19,905 nt of DNA from an uncultured Saprospiraceae bacterium (GCA_937942465.1 CALDEO010000043.1:1-19905); one strand, 5' to 3'; shown: positions 1 to 7,830, counted from the first letter of the stretch. Numbers and translations: made by a program. The notes: a model not told the origin generated them from the letters alone.

Positions 1-31
1 AAAAAAAGGGACAATTCTTACGAATCATCCC
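1..31 (-). terminator. Rho-independent terminator of tRNA-His
   Basis: Read on the minus strand, a 10-bp stem (GGGATGATTC / GAATTGTCCC, with two G-U pairs) closes a GTAA loop and is followed at once by seven T. It starts six bases after the tRNA-His 3' end, so it most likely ends that transcript. Confidence 0.85.
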
Positions 32-37
32 TTAAAG

Positions 38-112
38 GGTGGAAGACGGGATTCGAACCCGCGACCCTCGGTACCACAAACCGATGCTCTAACCAACTGA
101 GCTACAACCACC
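38..112 (-). tRNA. tRNA-His (anticodon GTG)
   Basis: The minus strand folds into a complete cloverleaf. The D stem is GCTC/GAGC, the anticodon stem TCGGT/ACCGA closes the loop TTGTGGT (anticodon GTG), and the T arm is GCGGG-TTCGAAT-CCCGT. The extra 5' G (-1) opposite C73 is the usual identity feature of tRNA-His. CCA is not encoded. The acceptor stem GTGGTTG/CTTCCAC contains two adjacent U-U mismatches (pairs 5-68 and 6-67), which is odd. The 3' part is identical over 25 nt to tRNA-Gly at 12985-13009. The gene stands alone with its own promoter and terminator. Confidence 0.95.
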
Positions 113-128
113 ATTTTTAAAGCGATCG

Positions 129-159
129 CAAATGTAATTTATCATTCTTACAAAAACAA
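129..159 (-). promoter_or_regulatory. Promoter of tRNA-His
   Basis: On the minus strand, TTG (159-157), a 20-nt spacer and TACATTTG (136-129) match the Bacteroidota housekeeping consensus TTG-N19-21-TAnnTTTG. The expected transcription start is about ten bases before the tRNA. An 8-bp palindrome GCGATCGC (122-129) overlaps the downstream edge. No in vivo data support this. Confidence 0.7.
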
Positions 160-192
160 TATTTTGGATCGTTTTTAATTTGAAATTCTCAA

Positions 193-978
193 TTACATTT
201 GAGCTTCTGCATTTTTCTTTAAAGTAAATGTTCTGGTTACTGGGTTTAATGGGCTGTCGATGGCCTTTCCTTGAGCATCTATCAATGTCAATTCAATTTT
301 GTTTTCTCCCATTCCTAAACCTGTGATATAGTATGGTTGCCAGCTATCAACAGTATGAATTTCACCATTAATATCCACTTTTACCTTTGTATCGTTTCCT
401 AGTGATGTATTAAGTAAGTAGAAATCAAGCATCACTTTTTTAGTGTCTTCACCTACGTAAGTACCTTTGGGTCTACTGTAAAATAACATTGGGTCAGCGA
501 TGTTAGTTGTTTCCTTAAGTGTATTCGCCTCAAATGTTCCTTTGAATGCTACTCTAGCTTTATCTGTTTTAATACTCTCGTGATATGACCTAGACAAGAA
601 ACTAAGGAAGTAATGATCACCATCTGCAATTTCAAAATCAAAGTTAGATTCATATTTTGCCATATATGGGTTGTCATCTATTATGACATGTACGTGTTGT
701 CCTTTTGCTGAGTTGGCACACATCTTTGCTGATGCATCAGTAGTTTGCTGACCTAATACATAAGAGTCTCCTTCTACTTGGATATCAAATGTTCCTTCAT
801 TGATTGTAATACCAGAGATACCAGCATCATTAAATTCTTTTGATGGAGCAAATGGTGTCAAAGTATATTTTGTAGGTGTAGGGACCTCTACCGTTTTTTC
901 TTTGCTATTTTCTGTCGCTGGCTTACAAGAGAATACCAATAATATGGATAGAATAAATAAGGTTGAATAAATTTTCAT
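193..978 (-). CDS. Conserved Bacteroidota lipoprotein of unknown function
   Basis: This 261-residue protein has a lipoprotein signal peptide: a hydrophobic stretch (residues 5-17) ending in lipobox VFSC, with Cys18 as the lipidation site. A Pro/Lys/Glu-rich linker (about 19-45) follows. The mature part has conserved-looking blocks: a Met/Cys-containing segment (86-88), GQHVHVIIDDNPY (93-105), FLSRSYHESIK (127-137), LFYSRPKGTYVG (165-176) and a C-terminal beta-rich Ig-like half (182-256). From memory, similar proteins are common in Flavobacteriia and sometimes auto-labelled 'phosphopeptide-binding protein'; I know of no experimental support for that label. The His/Met/Cys cluster could bind metal, but this is speculation. 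The residues after Cys18 (KPATEN) are not acidic, so a surface export signal is not evident. The ATG at 978 has no Shine-Dalgarno sequence but an A-rich leader. The gene is monocistronic and divergent from the sigma factor gene. Confidence 0.85.
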   Translation of the reverse strand: MKIYSTLFILSILLVFSCKPATENSKEKTVEVPTPTKYTLTPFAPSKEFNDAGISGITINEGTFDIQVEGDSYVLGQQTTDASAKMCANSAKGQHVHVIIDDNPYMAKYESNFDFEIADGDHYFLSFLSRSYHESIKTDKARVAFKGTFEANTLKETTNIADPMLFYSRPKGTYVGEDTKKVMLDFYLLNTSLGNDTKVKVDINGEIHTVDSWQPYYITGLGMGENKIELTLIDAQGKAIDSPLNPVTRTFTLKKNAEAQM

Positions 979-1100
979 CTTTGATTTTTCAATTTTTTAG
1001 AAATACTGTAGAATAAAATTACTAGAATATTCTTAGAAATAGACAAAATCAATTGATAGTGGTATTAAAATAACGGGTTTCAATAAATTTAAGTTATAAA

Positions 1101-1126
1101 ACAAATGTAAATTTGTTTACATTTGT
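1101..1126. promoter_or_regulatory. Perfect inverted repeat in a divergent promoter region
   Basis: The arms ACAAATGTAAA and TTTACATTTGT are exact reverse complements separated by TTTG. The repeat contains a TAnnTTTG-type -7 element on the minus strand (TACATTTG, 1109-1102, pointing to the lipoprotein gene) and two on the plus strand (TAAATTTG 1108-1115, TACATTTG 1118-1125, pointing to the sigma factor gene). The minus -7 element has TTG 23 nt upstream. A symmetric site overlapping divergent promoters is what a dimeric repressor operator looks like, but no regulator is identified. No T tract follows either arm, which argues against a terminator. Confidence 0.5.
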
Positions 1127-1272
1127 TAGGAACAACAACCTTCTAAACTACTTTTAAACACGATTTGCTTAATTATTTTTTAATTAAAGCAACTTATCTA
1201 TTTTGTCTAGTATCTACAAAATAGAGGAGCCTTACAAGGAATTGTTATATATATGTAAGATGCGTTGTAAAT

Positions 1273-1830
1273 ATGGAGAAAGATCAAGAAGTACTCTTAT
1301 TAATTAAAAATGGTGATGAGTCAGGCATGAAGTACATGTATGACCAGTACTATAGGTATCTATGCCACGCAGTATATAAGGTGCTGGGCGATGGCAATAC
1401 CGTAGAAGATATAGTGCAGGAGGTATATTATGAAATCTGGCGTAAGAGAGAAACTCTGGATATACAGATATCTTTAAAAGCTTACCTGAGAAGAGCAGCT
1501 ATTAATAAATCGTTGAATCATATTCGTAATCAGAAAATGAAGTTTACCGATGACGAGCATATAAAAGATAGGTTTATCGATGATGATGACTCTCACGAAA
1601 AACTAGAAGTGGCAGAGTTACAAGATGTTATCAATGAATCCGTTAGTAATCTACCAGAAAAGTGTAGAATCGTGTTCTCAATGAGTAGATTTGAATCAAT
1701 GTCTTACAAGGAGATTGCTGCAGAGTTGAGCATATCTGTAAAGACTGTAGAAAATCAAATTTCTAAAGCTTTGAAGGTGGTGAGATTATCGCTAGCGAGA
1801 TATAATAAATTAAATCAGGACGTAAGATAG
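1273..1830 (+). CDS. ECF RNA polymerase sigma factor, FecI-like
   Basis: This 185-residue protein has the size and layout of extracytoplasmic-function sigma factors. Region 2 spans about 22-88 (core-binding and -10 recognition, including DIVQEVYYEIWRKR near 46-59). A short acidic linker (92-113) follows, and region 4 spans about 116-170. The helix-turn-helix there contains MSYKEIAAELSISVKTVENQ, which recognises the -35 region. It belongs to the large group in Bacteroidota paired with FecR anti-sigma factors. The FecR gene starts 45 nt downstream and should be cotranscribed. It is expected to direct RNA polymerase to promoters of a nutrient-uptake system once released by FecR. The ATG at 1273 gives a normal N-terminus; an overlapping out-of-frame ATG at 1260 opens only 15 codons. 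Confidence 0.93.
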   Translation: MEKDQEVLLLIKNGDESGMKYMYDQYYRYLCHAVYKVLGDGNTVEDIVQEVYYEIWRKRETLDIQISLKAYLRRAAINKSLNHIRNQKMKFTDDEHIKDRFIDDDDSHEKLEVAELQDVINESVSNLPEKCRIVFSMSRFESMSYKEIAAELSISVKTVENQISKALKVVRLSLARYNKLNQDVR

Positions 1831-1875
1831 GGGGCATGGTCACTAAACCGTGTCATAATTATAGAGATTAATAAA

Positions 1876-2895
1876 ATGAAGGAGTTAAAACACATATCAA
1901 GAATTCACAAGAAGCTTACTGAGGGACTCAGTAGCAGTGAGTTAGATGAGCACAAGGGATGGCTTAAAGAAGACTCTGATCACTTAGATTTTGAGTCAGA
2001 AATTGGTTTTGCCTGGGAGCAATCTGAAAAATTCGAACCAAAATTTGATTTCAATGCAAGTTCTGCATTCAATAAATTTAAATTGGATAAAGATAGTATT
2101 GATGCCAAAGTAGTTGATAATACAAGTGCCAAACAAGCAAAGGTTATATCGTTTATACCTAGGAAATGGGTGTATGGGATGACTGCATGTGTAGTTGTAG
2201 GTTTGATGTCAATGTTCGTATTTAATAGTCCTGCGCCGTCTGCGCAGTATTTTGCATCAGCTAATGAAAAGTTAGAGGTATCCTTAGAAGATAGAAGTAA
2301 AATTGTATTGGCAGAAGGATCTTCTTTAGATGTAGCTAGCGACTTTGGTTCAAATACAAGAACGACTACTTTAAAAGGTAAAGCATATTTTGATATCGAG
2401 AGAAACGAACAAAAACCCTTTATCATTAATACTGATAATGGTTCTATCGAAGTTTTAGGTACAGCATTTAACTTATCTAGTGTAGGGTCTAAAGTAGTAC
2501 TTGAAGTAGAGGAGGGGCTAGTAGCATTTACTAATGGTGATAAACGTGAGTTATTTAAAGCAGGTGAAAAACTTGTATTTGATAATAATAAGTTCGCTAG
2601 ATCAAGTGTTGAGTCTAGTGCTGCTTTCAATTGGAAAAATGGTAATTTGAGATTTATTAAGTCAAGTTTACCGAAAGTATTTGAAGAGTTATCTGATTAC
2701 TTCAATGTTCAGTTCGAATTTAGTAATGTGACAATAGAAGCAAACGCTGCTACTTGTCCACCGATTACGATTACTAATATCAAAAACCCTGAGCTAAATG
2801 TGATTTTAGATTTACTAAAAGATACATCAGGATTAGAATATAGAATGGTTGATGACAACAAAAAAGTAAGGATTATTGGTTTAAGTTGTTCATAA
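1876..2895 (+). CDS. FecR-family anti-sigma factor
   Basis: This 339-residue protein has a cytoplasmic N-terminus (1-96) with a negatively charged helix-rich segment that would hold the sigma factor. One transmembrane helix follows (about 98-117), then a periplasmic FecR domain (about 127-225, including the VLGTAFN motif at 193-199). The C-terminus (about 258-335) resembles the DUF4974/STN-like domain usual in Bacteroidota FecR proteins. The family relays a signal from an outer-membrane TonB receptor to the ECF sigma factor. Here the sigma gene is directly upstream and a receptor with an STN signalling domain is directly downstream. A strong terminator closes the sigma/anti-sigma unit. Two Cys near the C-terminus (294 and 338) might form a disulfide; that is inference. 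Confidence 0.93.
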   Translation: MKELKHISRIHKKLTEGLSSSELDEHKGWLKEDSDHLDFESEIGFAWEQSEKFEPKFDFNASSAFNKFKLDKDSIDAKVVDNTSAKQAKVISFIPRKWVYGMTACVVVGLMSMFVFNSPAPSAQYFASANEKLEVSLEDRSKIVLAEGSSLDVASDFGSNTRTTTLKGKAYFDIERNEQKPFIINTDNGSIEVLGTAFNLSSVGSKVVLEVEEGLVAFTNGDKRELFKAGEKLVFDNNKFARSSVESSAAFNWKNGNLRFIKSSLPKVFEELSDYFNVQFEFSNVTIEANAATCPPITITNIKNPELNVILDLLKDTSGLEYRMVDDNKKVRIIGLSCS

Positions 2896-2921
2896 CGAAA
2901 GTTATACAATAGAATAAATGG

Positions 2922-2956
2922 AATCTCGTGCTTTTCGAAGTACGAGATTTTTTTTT
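2922..2956 (+). terminator. Rho-independent terminator after fecI-fecR unit
   Basis: A 12-bp stem (AATCTCGTGCTT / AAGTACGAGATT, one G-U pair) closes a TTCG tetraloop and runs into an unbroken T tract up to 2956. It starts 27 nt after the anti-sigma stop codon. It separates the two regulators from the receptor gene, which has its own promoter. Confidence 0.92.
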
Positions 2957-2987
2957 GCACTTTAACATTAACTCATCGTCATTTAGT

Positions 2988-2995
2988 TATCTTTG
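2988..2995 (+). promoter_or_regulatory. -7 element upstream of TonB receptor gene
   Basis: TATCTTTG matches TAnnTTTG exactly, lies just after the terminator and 57 nt before the receptor ATG. The extended form TATCTTTGCGCG resembles the element before the DUF4249 gene (TATATTTGCTCG). No convincing TTG is found at the usual 19-21 nt spacing, so a role for the adjacent ECF sigma factor is possible. Confidence 0.6.
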
Positions 2996-3044
2996 CGCGA
3001 CTTTGGCATGGCTTTGGTTCTAGTCTAATCCATTGATTACAACT

Positions 3045-5696
3045 ATGTTATTAAGATTATTTGTAACCTTCTTTCTTTTATCTACTTCTGTGTCGATGCA
3101 ATCGCAAACACGGCCTGATGAGATCAAGGTAACATATAAGGCAGTAGATGAGAAATTAGACGATATCTTAATAGCTCTAAGTGACATCGGAGATATCAAT
3201 ATAGCATTCTCCTCAGAGCTAATTCCAGTCACAGAAACATTTACCATATATGCCTTAAACAAAAGCATAGGCGGTATTCTCAACGATATATTAAATGATA
3301 CAAGTCTTACCTACAAGTTAGTGGGTAATCAGCTTGTTATAATTAAAGATGAATACAAGTTTGCTCCAGAATTTCTGACAATAAGTGGTAAAATAGTAGA
3401 CAGAGAGTCAGGTGAGCCTTTGCCATATGCAAGCATTTATTTGTATGACCGGAGTCTCGGTACAGAAGCCAATGAATATGGATTTTTTAGTCTCAAGTTG
3501 CCTAATGGGTTAAAAAGAATATATGCTACTTACCTAGGGTATGATAAAAGTATAAAAGAAATAAGATTAGTTAAGGACACTGTGATTACAGTTGGCCTTA
3601 AACCACAGGCAAGTCTCAATGAGGTATTGATAGTGGATAGAGCTTTAGACATACCTTCTGAAAAAATAAGTTCAACGGATAGACTGCCAGTAGATAGGAT
3701 TAGATCTATAGCTGCTTTAGGAGGTGAGCCTGATGTATTGAGGTTAGCTCATTTGTCTTCGGGAGTAACCACTGGAGCTGATGGTTTCGGTGGGTTGAAT
3801 GTAAGAGGTGGATCTTCGGATCAAAATTTAATGCTTCTTGATGGTGTACCTGTATATAATACTGGGCACGCCTTTGGATTGTTTTCAGTTTATAATCCTA
3901 ATATCATCAAAAGTGCAGAGATTTTAAAAGGTAGTATGCCAGCGAGATTCGGTGGTAGACTTTCGTCAATAATGGACGTACGTACCAAGGATGGTAACCT
4001 CCAGAAAGCGGCAGGAAATATAAGTGTAGGCGTTGTAGCGTTAAATGCAACGCTAGAAGGACCAATATCTAAAGATGCAAGTTCTTATATCGTCTCTTTT
4101 AGAAGGACTATAGTTGATCCGTTTATTAAAAACATTACAGAGTATATCAATGATATAAACGCTAGGACGGGCCAAGCTTCTTACTATTATTATGATTTTA
4201 ACGGGAAGATCAATCTAAAACTTAATGACAAGCATCGATTGATAATGAGTTACTATCGAGGAGCCGATGTATTTGGAAATAATGTGACTTCTACATCGTC
4301 ACAAGGAGCACTTACCAATGAGGAGCTCAAGTCTGATGAGTGGGACGGTGGCAATAACGTAGCCTTATTAAGGTTGAATTCTAAATTGTCACAAAACCTA
4401 TTTGCCAAGACATCAGTGTATTTTAGTAATTATGACTACAACTCATTTACTTACAATAGAATAATAGAAACTGATGTAAATGAAAATATCTTTTACAGCG
4501 CCGGTCTTTATGAATCAAAAATTCAGGACTTTGGTGTAAAATTAGATATTGATTATATCCCTAACGCCAATCACATTGTTCGAACTGGGATTCATGCAGT
4601 AAGACACGATTTTTCTCCAGGACTTATCACTTTTAATGAAGGCGATCAGATCGTAGAGGGACGTGACCCAGTGACTAAGAGGATAGTAGAGGCGTTGCTC
4701 AAAGAACCTCAACTTACAGGTAATGAACTATCAGCCTATGTAGAAGATGAGATTAATATTAATGAGCATTTTAAAGTAAACGTAGGAGTACATGCGAATG
4801 CTATTCAAACGAATAGTAATGTTTATACATCCATTCAACCAAGAGCAGGCCTACTATACACTTGGAAAAAATTGTTTGCGAAAATGGGGTATTCAAGAAC
4901 CAATCAATACCTCCACCTCATAAGTAATACAGGACTCGGTATACCTATCGATGTGTGGATACCATCTAGCGATCAATTGAAACCAGAACAAGCTAATATT
5001 TATAATGCTGGACTTGGCGTAAATATAGGTAATGGATATTCATTGGATGTAGAAGGGTACTTTAAGCAATTTGAGAATATTGTTGGTATTCAAGAAGGAG
5101 CATTCTTAGATATTAATGAAGGTACAGATTGGCAGTCGGCGATACCTGTAGGAAGTGGAGAGGCATATGGCTTTGAAGCGAATATCAGTAAAACGGTTGG
5201 TCAAAGTGTTTGGCAAGCCAATTATACATACTCTAAGTCCATGAGGACCTTTGAGGAGTTGAATGGTGGTAGACCATTTGAATTTAGATTTAATAGAGAT
5301 CATCAATTCAAATTTGCATTTATCAGAAAGATAAACTCCAATGCTGAGTTTTCCTTGAATTGGTTGTTTGGTAGTGGTAACCCGATAACTGCACCTATAC
5401 AGCTTCAACCTTATATTGACAACAAAGGTATTCAACGGTTACTACCGATCTATACGGAGAAAAACAATCAACTACTCCCTGAGTACCACCGATTGGACAT
5501 CGCATTTAGTTTCTATGGAGATTTTAGTTGGGCTGACAAATGGAGATTTACTTTAGGTCTTTATAATGCATATAATCGTAAAAACCCAGCTTATATTGAT
5601 ATACAAAAAGATAGAGATAGACCTGAAACATTCTCCTTGTATCAATACAGTATTCTACCAGTGCTACCTACAGCAAGCTTTAGTATTTCATTCTAA
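3045..5696 (+). CDS. TonB-dependent outer-membrane receptor with STN signalling domain
   Basis: The protein has 883 residues from the ATG at 3045. An in-frame TTG at 3033 would add four residues before the signal peptide and is less likely. In order: signal peptide (about 1-21); STN domain (about 27-102, secretin/TonB short N-terminal fold, the part that contacts FecR in transducers); carboxypeptidase-regulatory-like domain (about 111-185, ISGKIVDRESGEPLPYASIY); plug (about 205-316, including LNVRGGSSDQNLMLLDGVPVY); and a 22-strand-type barrel to the C-terminal Phe. It should import a ligand across the outer membrane using TonB energy and signal its presence to FecR. There is no SusD partner; a DUF4249 lipoprotein gene follows instead, a pairing common in Bacteroidota. 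The substrate cannot be told from sequence. Confidence 0.93.
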   Translation: MLLRLFVTFFLLSTSVSMQSQTRPDEIKVTYKAVDEKLDDILIALSDIGDINIAFSSELIPVTETFTIYALNKSIGGILNDILNDTSLTYKLVGNQLVIIKDEYKFAPEFLTISGKIVDRESGEPLPYASIYLYDRSLGTEANEYGFFSLKLPNGLKRIYATYLGYDKSIKEIRLVKDTVITVGLKPQASLNEVLIVDRALDIPSEKISSTDRLPVDRIRSIAALGGEPDVLRLAHLSSGVTTGADGFGGLNVRGGSSDQNLMLLDGVPVYNTGHAFGLFSVYNPNIIKSAEILKGSMPARFGGRLSSIMDVRTKDGNLQKAAGNISVGVVALNATLEGPISKDASSYIVSFRRTIVDPFIKNITEYINDINARTGQASYYYYDFNGKINLKLNDKHRLIMSYYRGADVFGNNVTSTSSQGALTNEELKSDEWDGGNNVALLRLNSKLSQNLFAKTSVYFSNYDYNSFTYNRIIETDVNENIFYSAGLYESKIQDFGVKLDIDYIPNANHIVRTGIHAVRHDFSPGLITFNEGDQIVEGRDPVTKRIVEALLKEPQLTGNELSAYVEDEININEHFKVNVGVHANAIQTNSNVYTSIQPRAGLLYTWKKLFAKMGYSRTNQYLHLISNTGLGIPIDVWIPSSDQLKPEQANIYNAGLGVNIGNGYSLDVEGYFKQFENIVGIQEGAFLDINEGTDWQSAIPVGSGEAYGFEANISKTVGQSVWQANYTYSKSMRTFEELNGGRPFEFRFNRDHQFKFAFIRKINSNAEFSLNWLFGSGNPITAPIQLQPYIDNKGIQRLLPIYTEKNNQLLPEYHRLDIAFSFYGDFSWADKWRFTLGLYNAYNRKNPAYIDIQKDRDRPETFSLYQYSILPVLPTASFSISF

Positions 5697-5764
5697 TATT
5701 AGTTTTTTTTATAATACAAAGTATTAAAGTTTTGACTCTGGAATGATTTAGTCGACTTAATTGG

Positions 5765-5772
5765 TATATTTG
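5765..5772 (+). promoter_or_regulatory. -7 element upstream of DUF4249 gene
   Basis: TATATTTG matches TAnnTTTG and lies 55 nt before the GTG start, nearly the same distance as the element before the receptor gene. The extended sequence TATATTTGCTCG differs from the receptor's TATCTTTGCGCG at two of twelve positions. A TTTG at 5731-5734 is 30 nt upstream, too far for the standard spacing. Confidence 0.55.
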
Positions 5773-5819
5773 CTCGTATCAGCTACGCTTGATTATTAAT
5801 TTTAGATTTATTTATTTCT

Positions 5820-6722
5820 GTGAGAAAGTTTTACCCTTTATTAATTTTTCCTTTGGCAATCTTCGTACTCTCTATTTCGAGTTGTGTAGATGAGTACAAT
5901 GGTGGTATTAATGATGTAGAGTCCAACTTGTTTATATTTGCAGAGTTAGAGGCCGGTGAGCAGCTAGAATTAAGAGTATTAAAAACAAGCGCATTTGGTG
6001 AGTCTACCAATATTCAGTTTCCTGAAGATGCAGTTGTTATTTTAGATTTTGGGGCAGGCAGCGCAAGAATACTTTATGATGCATCGAAAGATATGTATTG
6101 TGAGGAACTGATAACTATAGAAGAAAATAAAGACTATTCGATTGATGTAACACTTGAAAGATCAAGTTTAGATGATATTACGGCTAGTACTACGGTACCT
6201 GTGTCAAAAGGATTTGAGACAGCAGCTATATTTAAAAGTAGCAATGACCTTGATCAATTAGAGTTGAATTTCAGTATTGCTTTTGATGATATGCAATTAG
6301 AGGATTATTATCATGTTCTACCATATTTTTACATAAGTAAGATTGTGGGTACTGATACGATCGTTGGAATAGAAAAGAATTATGTCAAATTTGGATCTTT
6401 GCCGCGTGATTTAGATAACATTAATAGCCTTGCACATCGTGATGGCGTTATATTTAATGGTTCATCTATTGATGGTAATGAGATTGCCTTCAAAGGTTTG
6501 GCTGGTGTAACATTAGAAAGCGATGAAGTAATAGAGAATATTACGATTGAGACTCGTACTACAGATATGTCTTATTTTCATTATCATAAGCAATTGTCAA
6601 AGCAAATTTTGCTTGATCAGACTAATTTAGGAGAGCCCGTGTTGGTTGGATCTAATGTAGTTAATGGCTATGGATTGTTCGGTTCTTTCTCCAAGGACGT
6701 CAAAATAATGATACTGCAATAG
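5820..6722 (+). CDS. DUF4249 family lipoprotein, partner of the TonB receptor
   Basis: The protein has 300 residues. GTG at 5820 is chosen as start because it alone keeps a full lipoprotein signal peptide (residues 1-21, lipobox ISSC, Cys22); the next in-frame Met is about 90 residues in. The residues after Cys22 (VDEY) are acidic, which fits surface export of Bacteroidota lipoproteins. The mature part is beta-rich with the family's early block (EAGEQLELRVLKTSAFGE) and a sandwich-like rest. DUF4249 proteins are uncharacterised but regularly follow TonB receptors, so a role in capturing or handing over the ligand is inferred by analogy with SusD. It has its own candidate promoter and a terminator directly at its stop codon. 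Confidence 0.85.
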   Translation: MRKFYPLLIFPLAIFVLSISSCVDEYNGGINDVESNLFIFAELEAGEQLELRVLKTSAFGESTNIQFPEDAVVILDFGAGSARILYDASKDMYCEELITIEENKDYSIDVTLERSSLDDITASTTVPVSKGFETAAIFKSSNDLDQLELNFSIAFDDMQLEDYYHVLPYFYISKIVGTDTIVGIEKNYVKFGSLPRDLDNINSLAHRDGVIFNGSSIDGNEIAFKGLAGVTLESDEVIENITIETRTTDMSYFHYHKQLSKQILLDQTNLGEPVLVGSNVVNGYGLFGSFSKDVKIMILQ

Positions 6723-6751
6723 GACGATTGACCTTTGATTGTTCTTTTTTT
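6722..6751 (+). terminator. Terminator after DUF4249 gene
   Basis: The stem GGACGATTGA / TTGATTGTTC (ten pairs, four of them G-U) closes a CCT loop and is followed by seven T. It begins on the last base of the DUF4249 stop codon. The many G-U pairs make it weaker than the other terminators here. Confidence 0.6.
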
Positions 6752-6797
6752 AGAATAATGTATTTTATATTAAGTTTATAATTAACGTATTAAGTGC

Positions 6798-6824
6798 TTA
6801 AGTTTAGTGACTTATAAAACTTAA
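6798..6824. promoter_or_regulatory. Inverted repeat upstream of the Crp/Fnr regulator gene
   Basis: TTAAGTTT (6798-6805) and AAACTTAA (6817-6824) are exact reverse complements, 11 nt apart. A smaller palindrome (TTAAG-TG-CTTAA, 6790-6801) overlaps the left arm. The site could be an operator, possibly for autoregulation, but AT-rich DNA produces such repeats by chance and it matches neither the classical Crp nor the Fnr consensus. Confidence 0.25.
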
Positions 6825-6920
6825 TATTTATATATAAGGATATTAACTTATGTGTTAGGGGAAGACCAATTAGCCTTGTGTCTTATTGATGTAACAGATA
6901 CTAACAAAAGAAACCTTATT

Positions 6921-7601
6921 ATGGATGCAATTACTCGGATAGATTACTTAGAAAAAATTTCTATGTTTTCAGCATTTAGCCAAACACAAATGTATACTCT
7001 GAGCAAGCTCATGGAGACTATTAAATTTGACAAGCACGAATTTATATACAGACCCAAAGATGAGTCAGATCAAGTTTATTTTCTAATCGCGGGGACTATC
7101 AAACTAGGTAGATATTCTAGTTCGAACAAAGAAGTAATAAAATCAATCAAGCATCCATTTGCAATGTTTGGAGAGCAAGCAATCTTTGGAGAGAAAAACA
7201 GAGATGATTTTGCTTTAGTCTTAGATAATGAGGTAATGTGTTTCTCTATCTCAAAAGACAAGTTCTCTAACTTCATATCTAATAACAGCGACCTAGCTAT
7301 GAACTTGATCCGAAATCTCGGTAATAAGCTTAAAATGGCTGAAAAGAGATATGAATCTCTAGTGGTTGAGGATGCTAGAACAAGAATTATAGATTTTCTT
7401 AAATACAATGCTCAAGAGTTTGGTCAAAGGGTAGGCTTGGAGATGCTTATCAAGCATAGTCTTACTCAACAAGATATAGCCAACTTCACAGGGACATCTA
7501 GACAAACAGTTACATCCGTTATGAATGACTTAAAGCGTACAAATCAGATATTTTTTAAGAGAAAGAGTATTTTGATTCGAGATATTAACAGCTTAGCATA
7601 G
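6921..7601 (+). CDS. Crp/Fnr family transcriptional regulator
   Basis: The protein has 226 residues from the ATG at 6921. A GTG at 6852 would add 23 residues with no counterpart in the family. The N-terminal cyclic-nucleotide-binding-like beta barrel spans about 10-125. A long dimerisation helix (about 126-150) follows, and the C-terminal winged helix-turn-helix (about 178-215) includes LTQQDIANFTGTSRQTVTSV. The phosphate-binding cassette keeps GE (84-85) and an Arg (94), but Asp replaces the Ser/Thr that normally follows Arg in cAMP binders, so the ligand may not be cAMP. There is no Fnr-type N-terminal Cys cluster. The gene is flanked by terminators and is probably monocistronic. Its targets are unknown; local genes such as the gamma-glutamyltransferase gene are possible only by proximity. 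Confidence 0.9.
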   Translation: MDAITRIDYLEKISMFSAFSQTQMYTLSKLMETIKFDKHEFIYRPKDESDQVYFLIAGTIKLGRYSSSNKEVIKSIKHPFAMFGEQAIFGEKNRDDFALVLDNEVMCFSISKDKFSNFISNNSDLAMNLIRNLGNKLKMAEKRYESLVVEDARTRIIDFLKYNAQEFGQRVGLEMLIKHSLTQQDIANFTGTSRQTVTSVMNDLKRTNQIFFKRKSILIRDINSLA

Positions 7602-7626
7602 TAGTTAAATAAGCACTTTACACTCT

Positions 7627-7663
7627 TAGGCTCAATTATTTTTTAATTGAGCCTATTTTTTTT
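7627..7663 (+). terminator. Rho-independent terminator after Crp/Fnr gene
   Basis: A perfect 12-bp stem (TAGGCTCAATTA / TAATTGAGCCTA) with a five-T loop is followed by eight T. It starts 25 nt after the regulator's stop codon. Confidence 0.92.
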
Positions 7664-7672
7664 CGTAATTAA

Positions 7673-7703
7673 TTAGGAAAGGACAAAAAGGAATGTAATT
7701 TTG
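7673..7703 (+). promoter_or_regulatory. Promoter of tRNA-Ser
   Basis: TAATTTTG (7696-7703) matches TAnnTTTG exactly. TTAG (7673-7676), one mismatch from the TTTG -33 box, lies 19 nt upstream. The predicted start falls about 24 nt before the tRNA. Confidence 0.6.
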
Positions 7704-7733
7704 CAGTCGCTAAAAACGCTTAGCGTATCAATA

Positions 7734-7821
7734 GGAAGAGTGGCAGAGCTGGTTTAATGCACCGGTCTTGAAAACCGACGTACTTTAACGAGTACCGGGG
7801 GTTCGAATCCCTCCTCTTCCG
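7734..7821 (+). tRNA. tRNA-Ser (anticodon TGA)
   Basis: This is a class II tRNA of 88 nt. The acceptor stem is GGAAGAG/CTCTTCC with discriminator G, the anticodon loop is CTTGAAA (anticodon TGA), the long variable arm is GTACT/AGTAC as expected for Ser, and the T arm is GGGGG-TTCGAAT-CCCTC. The outermost anticodon-stem pair is a C-A mismatch (CCGGT/ACCGA). CCA is not encoded. It has its own promoter and terminator. Confidence 0.95.
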
Positions 7822-7830
7822 CAGCTATAG

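Noticed and set aside
1980..2630. Long antisense ORF opposite the FecR gene
   Set aside because: It is antisense to a clear FecR domain, its Ser/Leu-rich product resembles no family, and it reflects codon use of the sense strand.
5692..5710. Palindrome CTAATATTAG followed by a T tract after the TonB receptor gene, as terminator
   Set aside because: The stem could have only about four AT-rich pairs with almost no loop; too unstable to call.
6852..6920. Longer Crp/Fnr protein starting at GTG 6852
   Set aside because: The extra 23 residues do not fit the family's N-terminus, and the ATG at 6921 gives a standard length.
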